Shown here: piece after piece, positions 40,799 through 48,798 of the stretch
How positions within the stretch are numbered: the first letter of the stretch is position 1
How the letters are laid out: each line of letters starts with the position of its first letter
NCBI RefSeq assembly: GCF_000317145.1
Contig: NC_019697.1
Coordinates: 930,001-994,000, forward strand
Direction: 5' to 3'
Source of the DNA: Chamaesiphon minutus PCC 6605
GTDB lineage: Bacteria > Cyanobacteriota > Cyanobacteriia > Cyanobacteriales > Chamaesiphonaceae
DNA: 64,000 bases
The notes under the pieces: generated by a model
Seen by the model: the letters and a program-made list of their open reading frames with translations, nothing else
Database searches by the model: none
What the model was told of the DNA's origin: nothing
Program-made: the position numbers and the translations under genes

Positions 40799-42256
40799 AT
40801 GGCACGCAGAGAAGAAATTAGTACCTTTAGTGAAGCTGAATTACCTGAAGCTCAAGGTTATCCGAGCCTATCCACTCAAGGTTCGGAACTAATCTATGGA
40901 CTGTACGACAAACCACCCGTCGTTGAGTCGATTTTTGTAGCGGTACAGCATGTTTTAGCAGCATTTGTAGGTATTGTTACACCACCACTAATTATCTGCA
41001 CCAGCTTGGGGATTGATGCGGCGAACACTAGTTTTCTGATTAGCATGTCGCTATTCGCCTCTGGGATCTGCACCTATATTCAATGTAAAACATTTGGGCC
41101 GTTGGGATCGGGTTTACTCAGCTTGCAGGGTACGAGTTTTGCATTTTTAGGTGCGATTTTGGGCGTAGGTAACACTGCGATTCAGTCTGGAAAAACACCC
41201 GTTCAAGCACTATCACTAATTTTCGGCGTTTGCTTTTTTGGTGCATTTGCCAATGTAATGCTGAGTCGCTTTTTGCATCTACTGAGCAAAGTCGTGACAC
41301 CAATCGTGTCGGGATCGTTGGTGATGCTGATCGGGCTGAGTTTGCTCAAAACAGGTATTACCAGTATGGCGGGCGGTACGGCAGCATTAAAGAACGGTAC
41401 ATTTGCCAACGCGCCCAACCTGGCATTGGGGTTTGGTGTATTTGCGATCGTGATTATCTTGACGCTGGCTAAAAATCAATATATTCGGATGGGCGCGATC
41501 GCCATTGGACTAGTAATTGGCTATATTGCTTCCGCATTTATGGGGATGGTTGATTTTAGTATTTTCACCAAACTTCCCCTTGTCAGTGTGCCGATCCCCT
41601 TTCGTTACGGTATGGATTTTGAAATTGGTGCGCTGATTCCGTTTCTGATTCTCTATCCACTCACCGCGATCGAATCTGTCGGCGATCTGACTGCTACCTC
41701 GATGGTTTCCAAAGAGCCGATCTCCGGTTCCGTTTACATCCGTAGAATAAAGGCTGGAGTACTAGCAGATGGCTTTAACTCCTCTTTAGCCGCATTACTT
41801 AATACCTTTCCGATTACTACCTTCAGCCAAAACACAGGTGTAATTCAGATGACGGGTGTTGGCAGTCGCTACGTTGGATTCTTTGTTTCGGGTATTTTGG
41901 TACTATTAGGGCTATTGCCGATCGTCAGTGGTGCTTTCCAGTCCATTCCCCAGCCAGTTTTAGGCGGAGCGACTACGGTGATGTTTGGTTCGATCGCTGT
42001 TGCTGGAGTCAAAATTATTGCATCTGAAGAATTAGATCGTCGATCGACAATTATTATTGCAGTTTCCTTAGCACTGGGATTGGGCGTAGTGTTCGTACCA
42101 GAGTTATTTAATAATCAGCCTGCTCCGATCAAAAACATGTTTGCTTCGGCGACTTCGACGGGCGGCTTAACGGCAATCTTACTCAGTTGGTTATTACCTC
42201 AAACTCCAACTGCTAATTCGGCACCATCGGCAGAAAGAGAGATTGCCAACGGCTAG
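40799..42256 (+). CDS. NCS2 nucleobase permease (xanthine/urate type)
   Basis: A 485-residue nucleobase-cation-symporter-2 protein with about 14 helices. The signature LLNTFPITTFSQNTGVIQMTGV matches the NxG-type motif of purine permeases, and LLSLQGTSFAFLGAIL carries the conserved QGTSF substrate-site element (QH-like region). GFNSSLAALLNTFP and the ESVGDLTATS helix carry the glutamate that binds the base. Together with the urate-to-allantoate genes it likely imports urate or xanthine (inference from context). It is monocistronic as far as seen, with a 190-bp gap upstream. Confidence 0.9.
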   Translation: MARREEISTFSEAELPEAQGYPSLSTQGSELIYGLYDKPPVVESIFVAVQHVLAAFVGIVTPPLIICTSLGIDAANTSFLISMSLFASGICTYIQCKTFGPLGSGLLSLQGTSFAFLGAILGVGNTAIQSGKTPVQALSLIFGVCFFGAFANVMLSRFLHLLSKVVTPIVSGSLVMLIGLSLLKTGITSMAGGTAALKNGTFANAPNLALGFGVFAIVIILTLAKNQYIRMGAIAIGLVIGYIASAFMGMVDFSIFTKLPLVSVPIPFRYGMDFEIGALIPFLILYPLTAIESVGDLTATSMVSKEPISGSVYIRRIKAGVLADGFNSSLAALLNTFPITTFSQNTGVIQMTGVGSRYVGFFVSGILVLLGLLPIVSGAFQSIPQPVLGGATTVMFGSIAVAGVKIIASEELDRRSTIIIAVSLALGLGVVFVPELFNNQPAPIKNMFASATSTGGLTAILLSWLLPQTPTANSAPSAEREIANG

Positions 42257-42347
42257 AAAATAACGCCCCAAATCATTTTAATTGACGGTGTTTGAGTCGC
42301 AACAGATAATGTTGCTAAAGTATTGTATTTTAGTGGAGCTATCGACT

Positions 42348-42767
42348 ATGAAACGATTTTTTCTTGGTATTTTAGTCAGTTTGATTGTTGTATTTAGTGC
42401 AACTAATATGGTATTATTATTGCCAGCGATCGCCGCACCAGCAGTTGAGACGGGAGTAGACGCGATCGAACAATTGAAAACGACAATTTTACCTCAGATT
42501 CAAAATATCCTCACGCCAGAACAACAAAAACAACTCGAAACTACGGTCATTAGCGATAAAGGTAGTATTCGCAAGGCATTTAAGTCCTTAATGTTGACAC
42601 CCGCTCAAAAAACTAAGCTGGCAGCAGTATTTAAATCATTACCGAAAAAGGAGATCTTCACTTCGATGACTCCCGCTCAAAAGCGACAGTTTTTTATGAC
42701 GAAGAAGGAGATATTTTCACCCATCCCTGAAGAGCTTGCTAATTCTCAGGTGAAGTCAAACAAATAG
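42348..42767 (+). CDS. Secreted small protein, hypothetical
   Basis: A 139-residue protein. The N-terminal hydrophobic stretch (RFFLGILVSLIVVFSATNMVLLLPAIAAPA) is a signal peptide or anchor. The mature part is helical and charged, with a twice-repeated LTPAQK/MTPAQK pattern at about 85 and 110, reminiscent of Spy/CpxP-like proteins (LTPEQ), but no family is certain. I chose ATG 42348 over 42282 because of the AGTGGAG sequence upstream and the typical signal-peptide start. It lies 90 bp after the permease. Confidence 0.65.
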   Translation: MKRFFLGILVSLIVVFSATNMVLLLPAIAAPAVETGVDAIEQLKTTILPQIQNILTPEQQKQLETTVISDKGSIRKAFKSLMLTPAQKTKLAAVFKSLPKKEIFTSMTPAQKRQFFMTKKEIFSPIPEELANSQVKSNK

Positions 42768-42789
42768 TATTTGCTGAGATGATGCAATT

Positions 42790-42953
42790 ATGAATTCGAC
42801 GATCGAGACTCAAACAGACCAATTTTTTATTCGAGTCTGGTGACAGCACATCTCATCCCCACAGGCAAAGATTGTGCTTTCAAATGGTGGCACAATCGCC
42901 TCGTCAATCGAGCCAAACATTATCAAGGCTTTATTCGCGGCGATCTATTTTAG
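42790..42953 (+). pseudogene. Frameshifted remnant of a small monooxygenase-like (ABM) gene
   Basis: After MNSTIETQTDQ the frame at 42790 stops at 42841, but the adjacent frame continues with LVTAHLIPTGKDCAFKWWHN and AKHYQGFIRGDLF to a TAG at 42951. The pattern V-x-P-G-K...W...G-F/Y is reminiscent of antibiotic-biosynthesis-monooxygenase domains. One base change restores a frame. It is too short to be complete. Tentative. Confidence 0.35.
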
Positions 42954-42989
42954 TCAAATTAGTTTGTTGCAAGTACTAAAATTTCCCGA

Positions 42990-43572
42990 TTAACCAACAT
43001 TTTGAGATTGCTGAATCTGCTCTAGCTCGGATACTACTCGTGCTTGACTGGCGATCGAATGCTCTTGAACTGCGTTAACAGCTCGCTCGGCATCGCGAGC
43101 TAAAATCGCATCATAAATCTGCCGATGCTCCCAGCGAACTTCTAGTACCGCTGGATTGCCGATCGTTGTCTGAATACGGAGCAAAATCATTTTATCGAAT
43201 AATCGATCGAGTAATGATACCAGCCACTCATTCTGAGATCCTTCGGCACTCATACAGCTTGCGAGCGTCCTCACTCGTAAATGTTGCAACCTTCATCACG
43301 CCGCGCTCTTCGACAACTAAATCTGCTTGCTGGAGTTGGTGCAAAGCTTCACGAATGGGGGTGCGACTCACTTGGAGTTTCTGGGCAAGTTGTGTTTCTA
43401 CCAAACGTTGCCCTGGCATCAGATCGCCAGACAAAATAGCAGTACGCAAGGCTTGATATGCCTGCTCTTGCAGAGACTGAGGTCGTTGGAGAGAACGCGA
43501 AGATAACGTCAAAGCAAGTGTTCCTGGATGTAAAACTAGACCTAAATTAACTGAAAACGGTCTGGATGGCAA
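42990..43572 (-). pseudogene. FadR/FCD-type GntR regulator with internal deletion and frameshift
   Basis: The upstream frame (43572-43228) has a complete GntR winged helix: QAYQALRTAILSGDLMPGQRL, ETQLAQKLQVSRTPIREALHQLQ and LVVEERGVMKVATF. It stops soon after LYECR. The other frame (to 42990) resumes with SQNEWLVSLLDRLFDKMILLRIQTT and RWEHRQIYDAILARD, the C-terminal FCD part. The central ~60 residues, including several of the FCD metal or ligand His residues, are missing and the frames do not match. Only the DNA-binding half could be made. Position at the end of the purine genes suggests it was their repressor. Confidence 0.8.
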
Positions 43573-43728
43573 TGATTGTACCGAAGAAAGATCTCTAGCT
43601 CAAGGGGGTACTAATCCATCGCTTCAACTGGGATTGGGATTCCTCGACTTAGGTAAGAAGGGGGCATTGGGCACGATATTACAATCGAAACGATCGAAAA
43701 TGGATGAAGTCGAGCTTATGTCTAACTA

Positions 43729-44526
43729 TTAATTACTAATATTGTAATTGCTATAAAATTCTGTAGAACTAGGAAAAGTTTCAAAAATATCATACATACT
43801 ACTTAGTTCAAATAACATTTCTATTTGCTGATTAATCGAACAAATAGATAACCTACTATTGGTTTCGCGTACCTTTTGAGAAGCCAATACTAAAGCTGCC
43901 AATCCAGAGCTGTCCATGAAAGTGAGATTTTGACAATCGACTAACACATTACTAAAACCAGCATTAGCAGTTTCCACAATCTCTCGCCGTAATTGGCTAC
44001 AGTTAGTTACATCTAGAACCCCATTAGGTTGAATGACTTTGACGGGTGCAGCAACACAATTGACAGTTTCAGTAGCCATATTTTGGCTATATGTTACAGT
44101 TTCTAAGGACGATCCCATCGCTCGTTCGAGTTCTTGAGCGTACCTTGTTATCATCATTGTCTGTTTTTCTAATCGGGTTGAGATTGCCTCTCGCAATTCT
44201 CCAGGTGTAAATGGTTTCGTGAGATAGTCATCTGCACCGAGAGACATACCTTTACGGAAATCGGCTTTAGTCGCTCTAGCAGAAAGAAAGATAAACGGAA
44301 TTTTAAGTGTATTAGGATCTTGACGCAGCGTAATTAGCACATCATAGCCATCGAGTTCTGGCATCATGACATCGCAAATAATTAAATCGGGGTGATGCTC
44401 TCGTGCTAATTGCACGCCAATTCTGCCATTTTCGGCTATTAAAACATCAAACCCTTCTAATTCTAAAATTTCTTGAATATTTTCAAGAATTTTAGCTTCA
44501 TCTTCGATCGCTAATATAGTAGTCAT
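43729..44526 (-). CDS. Response regulator with C-terminal STAS domain
   Basis: A 265-residue protein. The receiver domain (1-120) has E8-D9-E10, phosphoacceptor D52 in LIICDVMMPELDGYD, SAR in FLSARA and Lys in LTKPFTPGE. A linker (about 125-160) leads to a STAS/anti-sigma-antagonist domain (about 165-258) with NGVLDVTNCSQLRREIV and the phosphorylatable serine region FMDSSGLAALVLASQ. This couples phosphorelay input to an anti-sigma/antagonist-type output. It is the last gene of the H-NOX operon (138 bp after the other receiver gene). Confidence 0.9.
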   Translation of the reverse strand: MTTILAIEDEAKILENIQEILELEGFDVLIAENGRIGVQLAREHHPDLIICDVMMPELDGYDVLITLRQDPNTLKIPFIFLSARATKADFRKGMSLGADDYLTKPFTPGELREAISTRLEKQTMMITRYAQELERAMGSSLETVTYSQNMATETVNCVAAPVKVIQPNGVLDVTNCSQLRREIVETANAGFSNVLVDCQNLTFMDSSGLAALVLASQKVRETNSRLSICSINQQIEMLFELSSMYDIFETFPSSTEFYSNYNISN

Positions 44527-44663
44527 TATAATTTGAAAGAGCTTATTCCTTGTAAAGTTGAAATCGTTATTTATGTAAAGCCAGGATATTGTAAATAGCT
44601 AAAATGAGAGTTAAAAGCCAGATATCGATCGTATATTAAAATCAATGAATATAATGGGAATTA

Positions 44664-45032
44664 TTATTCATCGACCTGGATCGACTCAATTGCTTTGCAA
44701 ATTTCTTTAGGGGTAAATGGCTTAGTTAAATAGTTATTCGCACCTAACTTTAGACCCTTTTCCCGATCTTCATCTGTAGCTTTTGCAGATAAAAAGATAA
44801 ATGGAGTGGTAGTAAAAAGCGGATTTTGACGGAGAGCGGAAATGACACCATAACCATCGAGTTCGGGCATCATCACATCACAAATAATTAAGTTAGGTTG
44901 TTTGTCGATCGCGATTTGCAAGCCAACTTTGCCATTTTCAGCAGTTAATACATCGAAATCTTCCATTTCTAAGATTTCCTGTAAATTCTCGCGAACATCA
45001 CGTTCATCTTCAATTACTAAAATAGTCGTCAT
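44664..45032 (-). CDS. Single-domain response regulator
   Basis: A 122-residue stand-alone receiver with E8-D9-E10, D52 in NLIICDVMMPELDGYG, SAK in FLSAKATD and Lys in LTKPFTPKE. It has no output domain, so it may shuttle phosphate to another protein or act by binding. It lies 40 bp downstream of the HNOBA kinase gene and is closely similar to the receiver of the next gene, suggesting a duplication within the operon. Confidence 0.92.
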   Translation of the reverse strand: MTTILVIEDERDVRENLQEILEMEDFDVLTAENGKVGLQIAIDKQPNLIICDVMMPELDGYGVISALRQNPLFTTTPFIFLSAKATDEDREKGLKLGANNYLTKPFTPKEICKAIESIQVDE

Positions 45033-45072
45033 AAAATTAGATAATAAGGAATAGGGGATAGAAATGTCACGT

Positions 45073-46320
45073 TCAACCTAAAGGTAAATTGACAATGAAT
45101 GTCGTGCCAACATCTACTTCACTCGTGAGGTCGATCGTGCCACCATGAAGATCTACACATCTCTTGACAATTGATAAACCTAAGCCCGTACCCGGAATAT
45201 TACTGACATTGCTACCGCGATGAAATGATTCAAACAGCCGCACTCGATCTTCATCGGAAATGCCGATTCCTCGATCGGTAATTTGGAACGTAACTGTTTG
45301 ACTAGTAAAAGTAATATTAAATCGAACTTGACTATCGCTTAACGTATATTTAATAGCATTAGAGAGCAAATTAGTTAGAATTTGACGAACTAGCTTACTA
45401 TCCATAAATACCGTAAACTCCTGTCCTGTATCGCTATTAGCATCAGCATAATTGATAGTTAAATCGAAGCGGCCTTTGGCATTACTACTAATTTCTATTT
45501 CTTCAATTAATTCGTGACAAAAAGCGATCGGATCGAATGACGATCGCTTGCACTCTAGTTTACCCGCATCTGTCTGATAAATTAATAAAATATCTTCTAA
45601 CAGTGTAGTCATATGCTTGACAGCAGATTGAATCCGTTGCCAATGCTTGAGCTTTTTGGGTCGATCGAGTTTGTGGTCGTAGTCTTCAAGTAACCCAGTA
45701 GATGAGGAAATAATACCTAAAGGTGTCCGAAATTCATGAGATGCTGTAGTGATAAATCGAGTTTTTAGCTCGTTTAATTCTTGCTCTTGAATCAATGCCT
45801 TGCGGATTTCAATCTTTTGTTTGGCTAGCTTATCTGCTAACCTTTTGGCATCTTTTAGAGAAGTACTTTGGGCTTGAAGCAAAAACAAGAAGTCAGCGAC
45901 AGGATCGTGCAGGGCAAAGTCCGATACTTTGAGATTGAAATCGGCCATTGCATTTGTATCGGTAATCCACGGCGAACCCAAAAATAGGATTACCTCTTCA
46001 TAATCGACATAAACGATCTGTCCTTTGAGTTGCATCCGATTTTTAATTGATTCTAATAAGAAAAGGGATCTAGGATGAGCGCGGATAGAATCAAAATTGG
46101 TAACTACGTTAGGACGTTTAATCTCAAAGTGTTCTTTAAAGTCCTTGTATTTTAAAATTTCTGGATATAACCGTTTGAGGACAGGCCCAATATGAATGAT
46201 TTCCAGATCGCGATTTAAGACAATATAAAATGGAAAAATGGTGGCAAAGACATCAGGAAGTGGTGAGAAATCTGGTGTCGATACATATTCAGCGAGGGTG
46301 ACATTTTCGGAAAAACTCAT
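45073..46320 (-). CDS. HNOBA-domain histidine kinase (partner of H-NOX)
   Basis: A 415-residue soluble kinase. The N-terminal ~155 residues are a heme-NO-binding-associated (HNOBA) domain: FATIFPFYIVLNRDLEIIHIG, VLKRLYP and LKGQIVYVDYEEVILFLGSPW. A coiled linker (about 155-185: QAQSTSLKDAKRLADKLAKQK) follows. HisKA has H195 in TTASHEFRTPLGIISS, and the ATPase part has NLLSNAIKYT, DRGIGIS and GTGLGLSIVKRC. HNOBA kinases are controlled by an H-NOX protein from the same operon; that gene is immediately upstream (55 bp). No membrane segment. The probable phosphate acceptors are the two receivers downstream. Confidence 0.93.
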   Translation of the reverse strand: MSFSENVTLAEYVSTPDFSPLPDVFATIFPFYIVLNRDLEIIHIGPVLKRLYPEILKYKDFKEHFEIKRPNVVTNFDSIRAHPRSLFLLESIKNRMQLKGQIVYVDYEEVILFLGSPWITDTNAMADFNLKVSDFALHDPVADFLFLLQAQSTSLKDAKRLADKLAKQKIEIRKALIQEQELNELKTRFITTASHEFRTPLGIISSSTGLLEDYDHKLDRPKKLKHWQRIQSAVKHMTTLLEDILLIYQTDAGKLECKRSSFDPIAFCHELIEEIEISSNAKGRFDLTINYADANSDTGQEFTVFMDSKLVRQILTNLLSNAIKYTLSDSQVRFNITFTSQTVTFQITDRGIGISDEDRVRLFESFHRGSNVSNIPGTGLGLSIVKRCVDLHGGTIDLTSEVDVGTTFIVNLPLG

Positions 46321-46375
46321 TGTGGCATGACCTGTCTGATACCGCTAGTAAAATAATATGGAATGTAAGCTTCGA

Positions 46376-46963
46376 TTAATTATTATTAATGTTGAACAAT
46401 GGTTTGAATGGGCATTTGAGTTTATGGGAGATGGATAATTCTTGATGGTCGTTACCTCGATCTTTACTATTGGTAAGCTGAATATCAACATCAGTATCGA
46501 ATTTTTCCCCTAAACCTTTGAGCATTCCTACTACCATTGGCGTTAAGCCAGGTCGCTCGGAATAGTAGTGTAACTTGAGCGATTCTGCTTCGAGATGGGA
46601 ACATAAAAAGCTCGGCGGTTGCAGTTCGGGAAAACTCAGTCCCACACGGGCATGTAGATTATCGAGATTTTGGAGAAATTCAGGTAAATTATCACCTGCC
46701 ATTTCCATCAGCGATCCAAACCCCTCAGTGGCAGTAAAGAGCAGCCAATATCTACCAAAAGCCTCTAAAATATCTGTTGCAGGCATTGCCATCACGACAC
46801 TAGCCGCATCGACGAGTCGATAGGTGATGTCATCTGGATAAGAATCCATGCTAATAAAGGCTTCGATCTCCACTTCTGCCTTGGACTTAATTTTTTCCCA
46901 GATTTCTTCCCCATATTGGCTGCAAATCATATCTTCTAAGCCTTTATTCACCAATCCAAACAT
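46376..46963 (-). CDS. H-NOX heme nitric-oxide sensor
   Basis: A 195-residue H-NOX protein. It starts MFGLVNKGLEDMICSQYGEE, the usual N-terminus; AAGGAG-like sequence lies ten bases before this ATG, so I chose it over the upstream start at 47026. The proximal heme ligand is H104 in NLDNLHARVG. The heme-propionate motif Y-x-S-x-R is Y133-S135-R137 (YYSER). It binds heme and senses NO (or O2 in some types; the distal Tyr cannot be judged by eye). It modulates the HNOBA kinase encoded next. It begins 116 bp after the GH9 gene on the same strand. Confidence 0.93.
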   Translation of the reverse strand: MFGLVNKGLEDMICSQYGEEIWEKIKSKAEVEIEAFISMDSYPDDITYRLVDAASVVMAMPATDILEAFGRYWLLFTATEGFGSLMEMAGDNLPEFLQNLDNLHARVGLSFPELQPPSFLCSHLEAESLKLHYYSERPGLTPMVVGMLKGLGEKFDTDVDIQLTNSKDRGNDHQELSISHKLKCPFKPLFNINNN

Positions 46964-47079
46964 CAGCACTCGCTCCTTATCGAAAGTGAATATGTATTTA
47001 ATCCATCTCCTGTTTAGAGTACCCACATTCGGCAGCTAATAGCCATCAGCTTTCAGCTCCCAGCTACCCCTTTATCCTG

Positions 47080-48798
47080 CTACCGATCTACCATGCTCAT
47101 CAGCGCAATTAGCTCGGCGTTGTAATCTATGGCATATTCATTCGTGGCATAGGATTTTTCATCATCCACATAGCTCAGTAGCCCCCGATTTTTAGGCGCG
47201 ATCCCATCTTGGGCACCATTATTAGCACCACCTACCAATAAACCAGGAATTGAGATTTTACGAGCGCGGGCAAAGATATGATTGACATGCCGTACCGGAT
47301 GGGTACCGATGCCAGTCACAAATGTCTGGTTAAAAGGGTTGCGCCCGAGTAAATAATCAATTTGGTCGATCGCGGCTTGGCGGTAGGCAGTCCCATCGGT
47401 CATGCGATAAGCTAATATGAGCGTTAGCCCCTCTGTAGCCGTCATCTTGTTCGATCCCCAGATAAACCGCTGATTTGCTAGACGATAGCCACTTGTTGAG
47501 ACTTTTTTGACAAGTGCATCCGCTCGGTTGAGGATTTGCTGGGCGATCTTTAGTTTAATCTCGCTGGCTGGGGAAGTTGCACTTTCACTCAGATAGTTCA
47601 CCATTCCTAGCGCGGACGGATCTTTCCACTCAAATAGAGTATAGTCACTGGGTAAGTGCTGAAGAAAATAGCGATCGAATTGGCTTTCTTTGGTCGTAAT
47701 AAATAGTTCTGCTGCTGCCCATAATCGATCGTCTGTATCGATTTTTAGGCTCGGTTCGGTATCGATTTCTGAAGTAAGATATTTACCCGAACCGCTATCA
47801 TCACCATCTACCCAATCTACTTTCATGGTTGGTTGGGTTTGTAAATAATCCCATGCCCGTCGAGCTGCCTTCAGATAGAGGGTAGATTGTTGGGGTTGGA
47901 GAGGAGCATATACCCGTGCAGCGATCGCCATTGCTGCGGCAAATTTCGCCGTCTCTGGGGTAGAAATACCATAGATAAAGCGGGGTTGAGTATCTCGATC
48001 TGGTGCGACAATTGGCGGCCACTTTTTACCAGATAGTTTACGATAAATCGCCCCATCCGATCGCTGCATGGACAGCATCCAATCCAATCCCACCCGCATT
48101 TCATCGAGTAAGTCGGGGATACCGTTACCGCTTTCGGGAATAGTTAATTGGCGATCGGGAAATGCTTTAGGCTCATTCTCATATAGGCTCAATAGTCTGC
48201 CTACGGTAATGGCGGTGGTGCTGACATATTTGCCATAATCCCCCGCGTCGTGCCAGCCGCCTGTGGCTGAAATTACCTTCCCGGCTGAATTCATAGCATC
48301 TTTGTGGGCGATGGCACCATCACGAAGATGACAGGGCGCATGGCGAATGCCTGTAACCGGATCGCCGATCTCGACTCCACAGCGTTGAAGATAATAGGAG
48401 CGCAGCATCTTAATTACTGGCTTCTGATAAACATCAGACGCGATCGTAAACGGATAAGACTCGATCGATCCAGCTCGCAGGAAATAATTACCAGTTTGTT
48501 CGATCTGGCTAAAGTCAATAGTTTGTAATCGATCGTTACTATCTCGATCGCGAATTGGCTGACTGGGAGTAATGACTTGCACCGTCTGTCGATTGACAGT
48601 ATTTATCAACTCAATTTGTCGCTGTGTATTGCCACTGTTGACTAGAAAGGCAACTTTGGGGCTATTGGGTAAATAACCTACTTGATTGATGACGATTTTA
48701 GCTGATTCGGTGGCGTGCCATCGAGCCAAATTGCCACCAGCCATTACCAGGAAAAATGCACTGATGAGGATAATTAATAGACGATGAGATCTTGTCAT
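47080..48798 (-). CDS. Glycoside hydrolase family 9 (endoglucanase-type)
   Basis: A 572-residue secreted or anchored enzyme. The N-terminal hydrophobic segment is at about 6-24. An Ig-like cellulase N-terminal domain (about 35-115) has KIVINQVGYLPNSPKVAFL. The GH9 catalytic domain has GGWHDAGDYGKYVS with the two catalytic aspartates (about residues 192-196), a C-terminal H in THPVRHVNHIF, and the acid Glu in YATNEYAIDYNA. It likely cuts beta-1,4-glucan. GH enzymes beside cellulose synthases trim the new polymer. It overlaps the upstream GH2 gene by four bases (ATGA). Confidence 0.92.
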   Translation of the reverse strand: MTRSHRLLIILISAFFLVMAGGNLARWHATESAKIVINQVGYLPNSPKVAFLVNSGNTQRQIELINTVNRQTVQVITPSQPIRDRDSNDRLQTIDFSQIEQTGNYFLRAGSIESYPFTIASDVYQKPVIKMLRSYYLQRCGVEIGDPVTGIRHAPCHLRDGAIAHKDAMNSAGKVISATGGWHDAGDYGKYVSTTAITVGRLLSLYENEPKAFPDRQLTIPESGNGIPDLLDEMRVGLDWMLSMQRSDGAIYRKLSGKKWPPIVAPDRDTQPRFIYGISTPETAKFAAAMAIAARVYAPLQPQQSTLYLKAARRAWDYLQTQPTMKVDWVDGDDSGSGKYLTSEIDTEPSLKIDTDDRLWAAAELFITTKESQFDRYFLQHLPSDYTLFEWKDPSALGMVNYLSESATSPASEIKLKIAQQILNRADALVKKVSTSGYRLANQRFIWGSNKMTATEGLTLILAYRMTDGTAYRQAAIDQIDYLLGRNPFNQTFVTGIGTHPVRHVNHIFARARKISIPGLLVGGANNGAQDGIAPKNRGLLSYVDDEKSYATNEYAIDYNAELIALMSMVDR

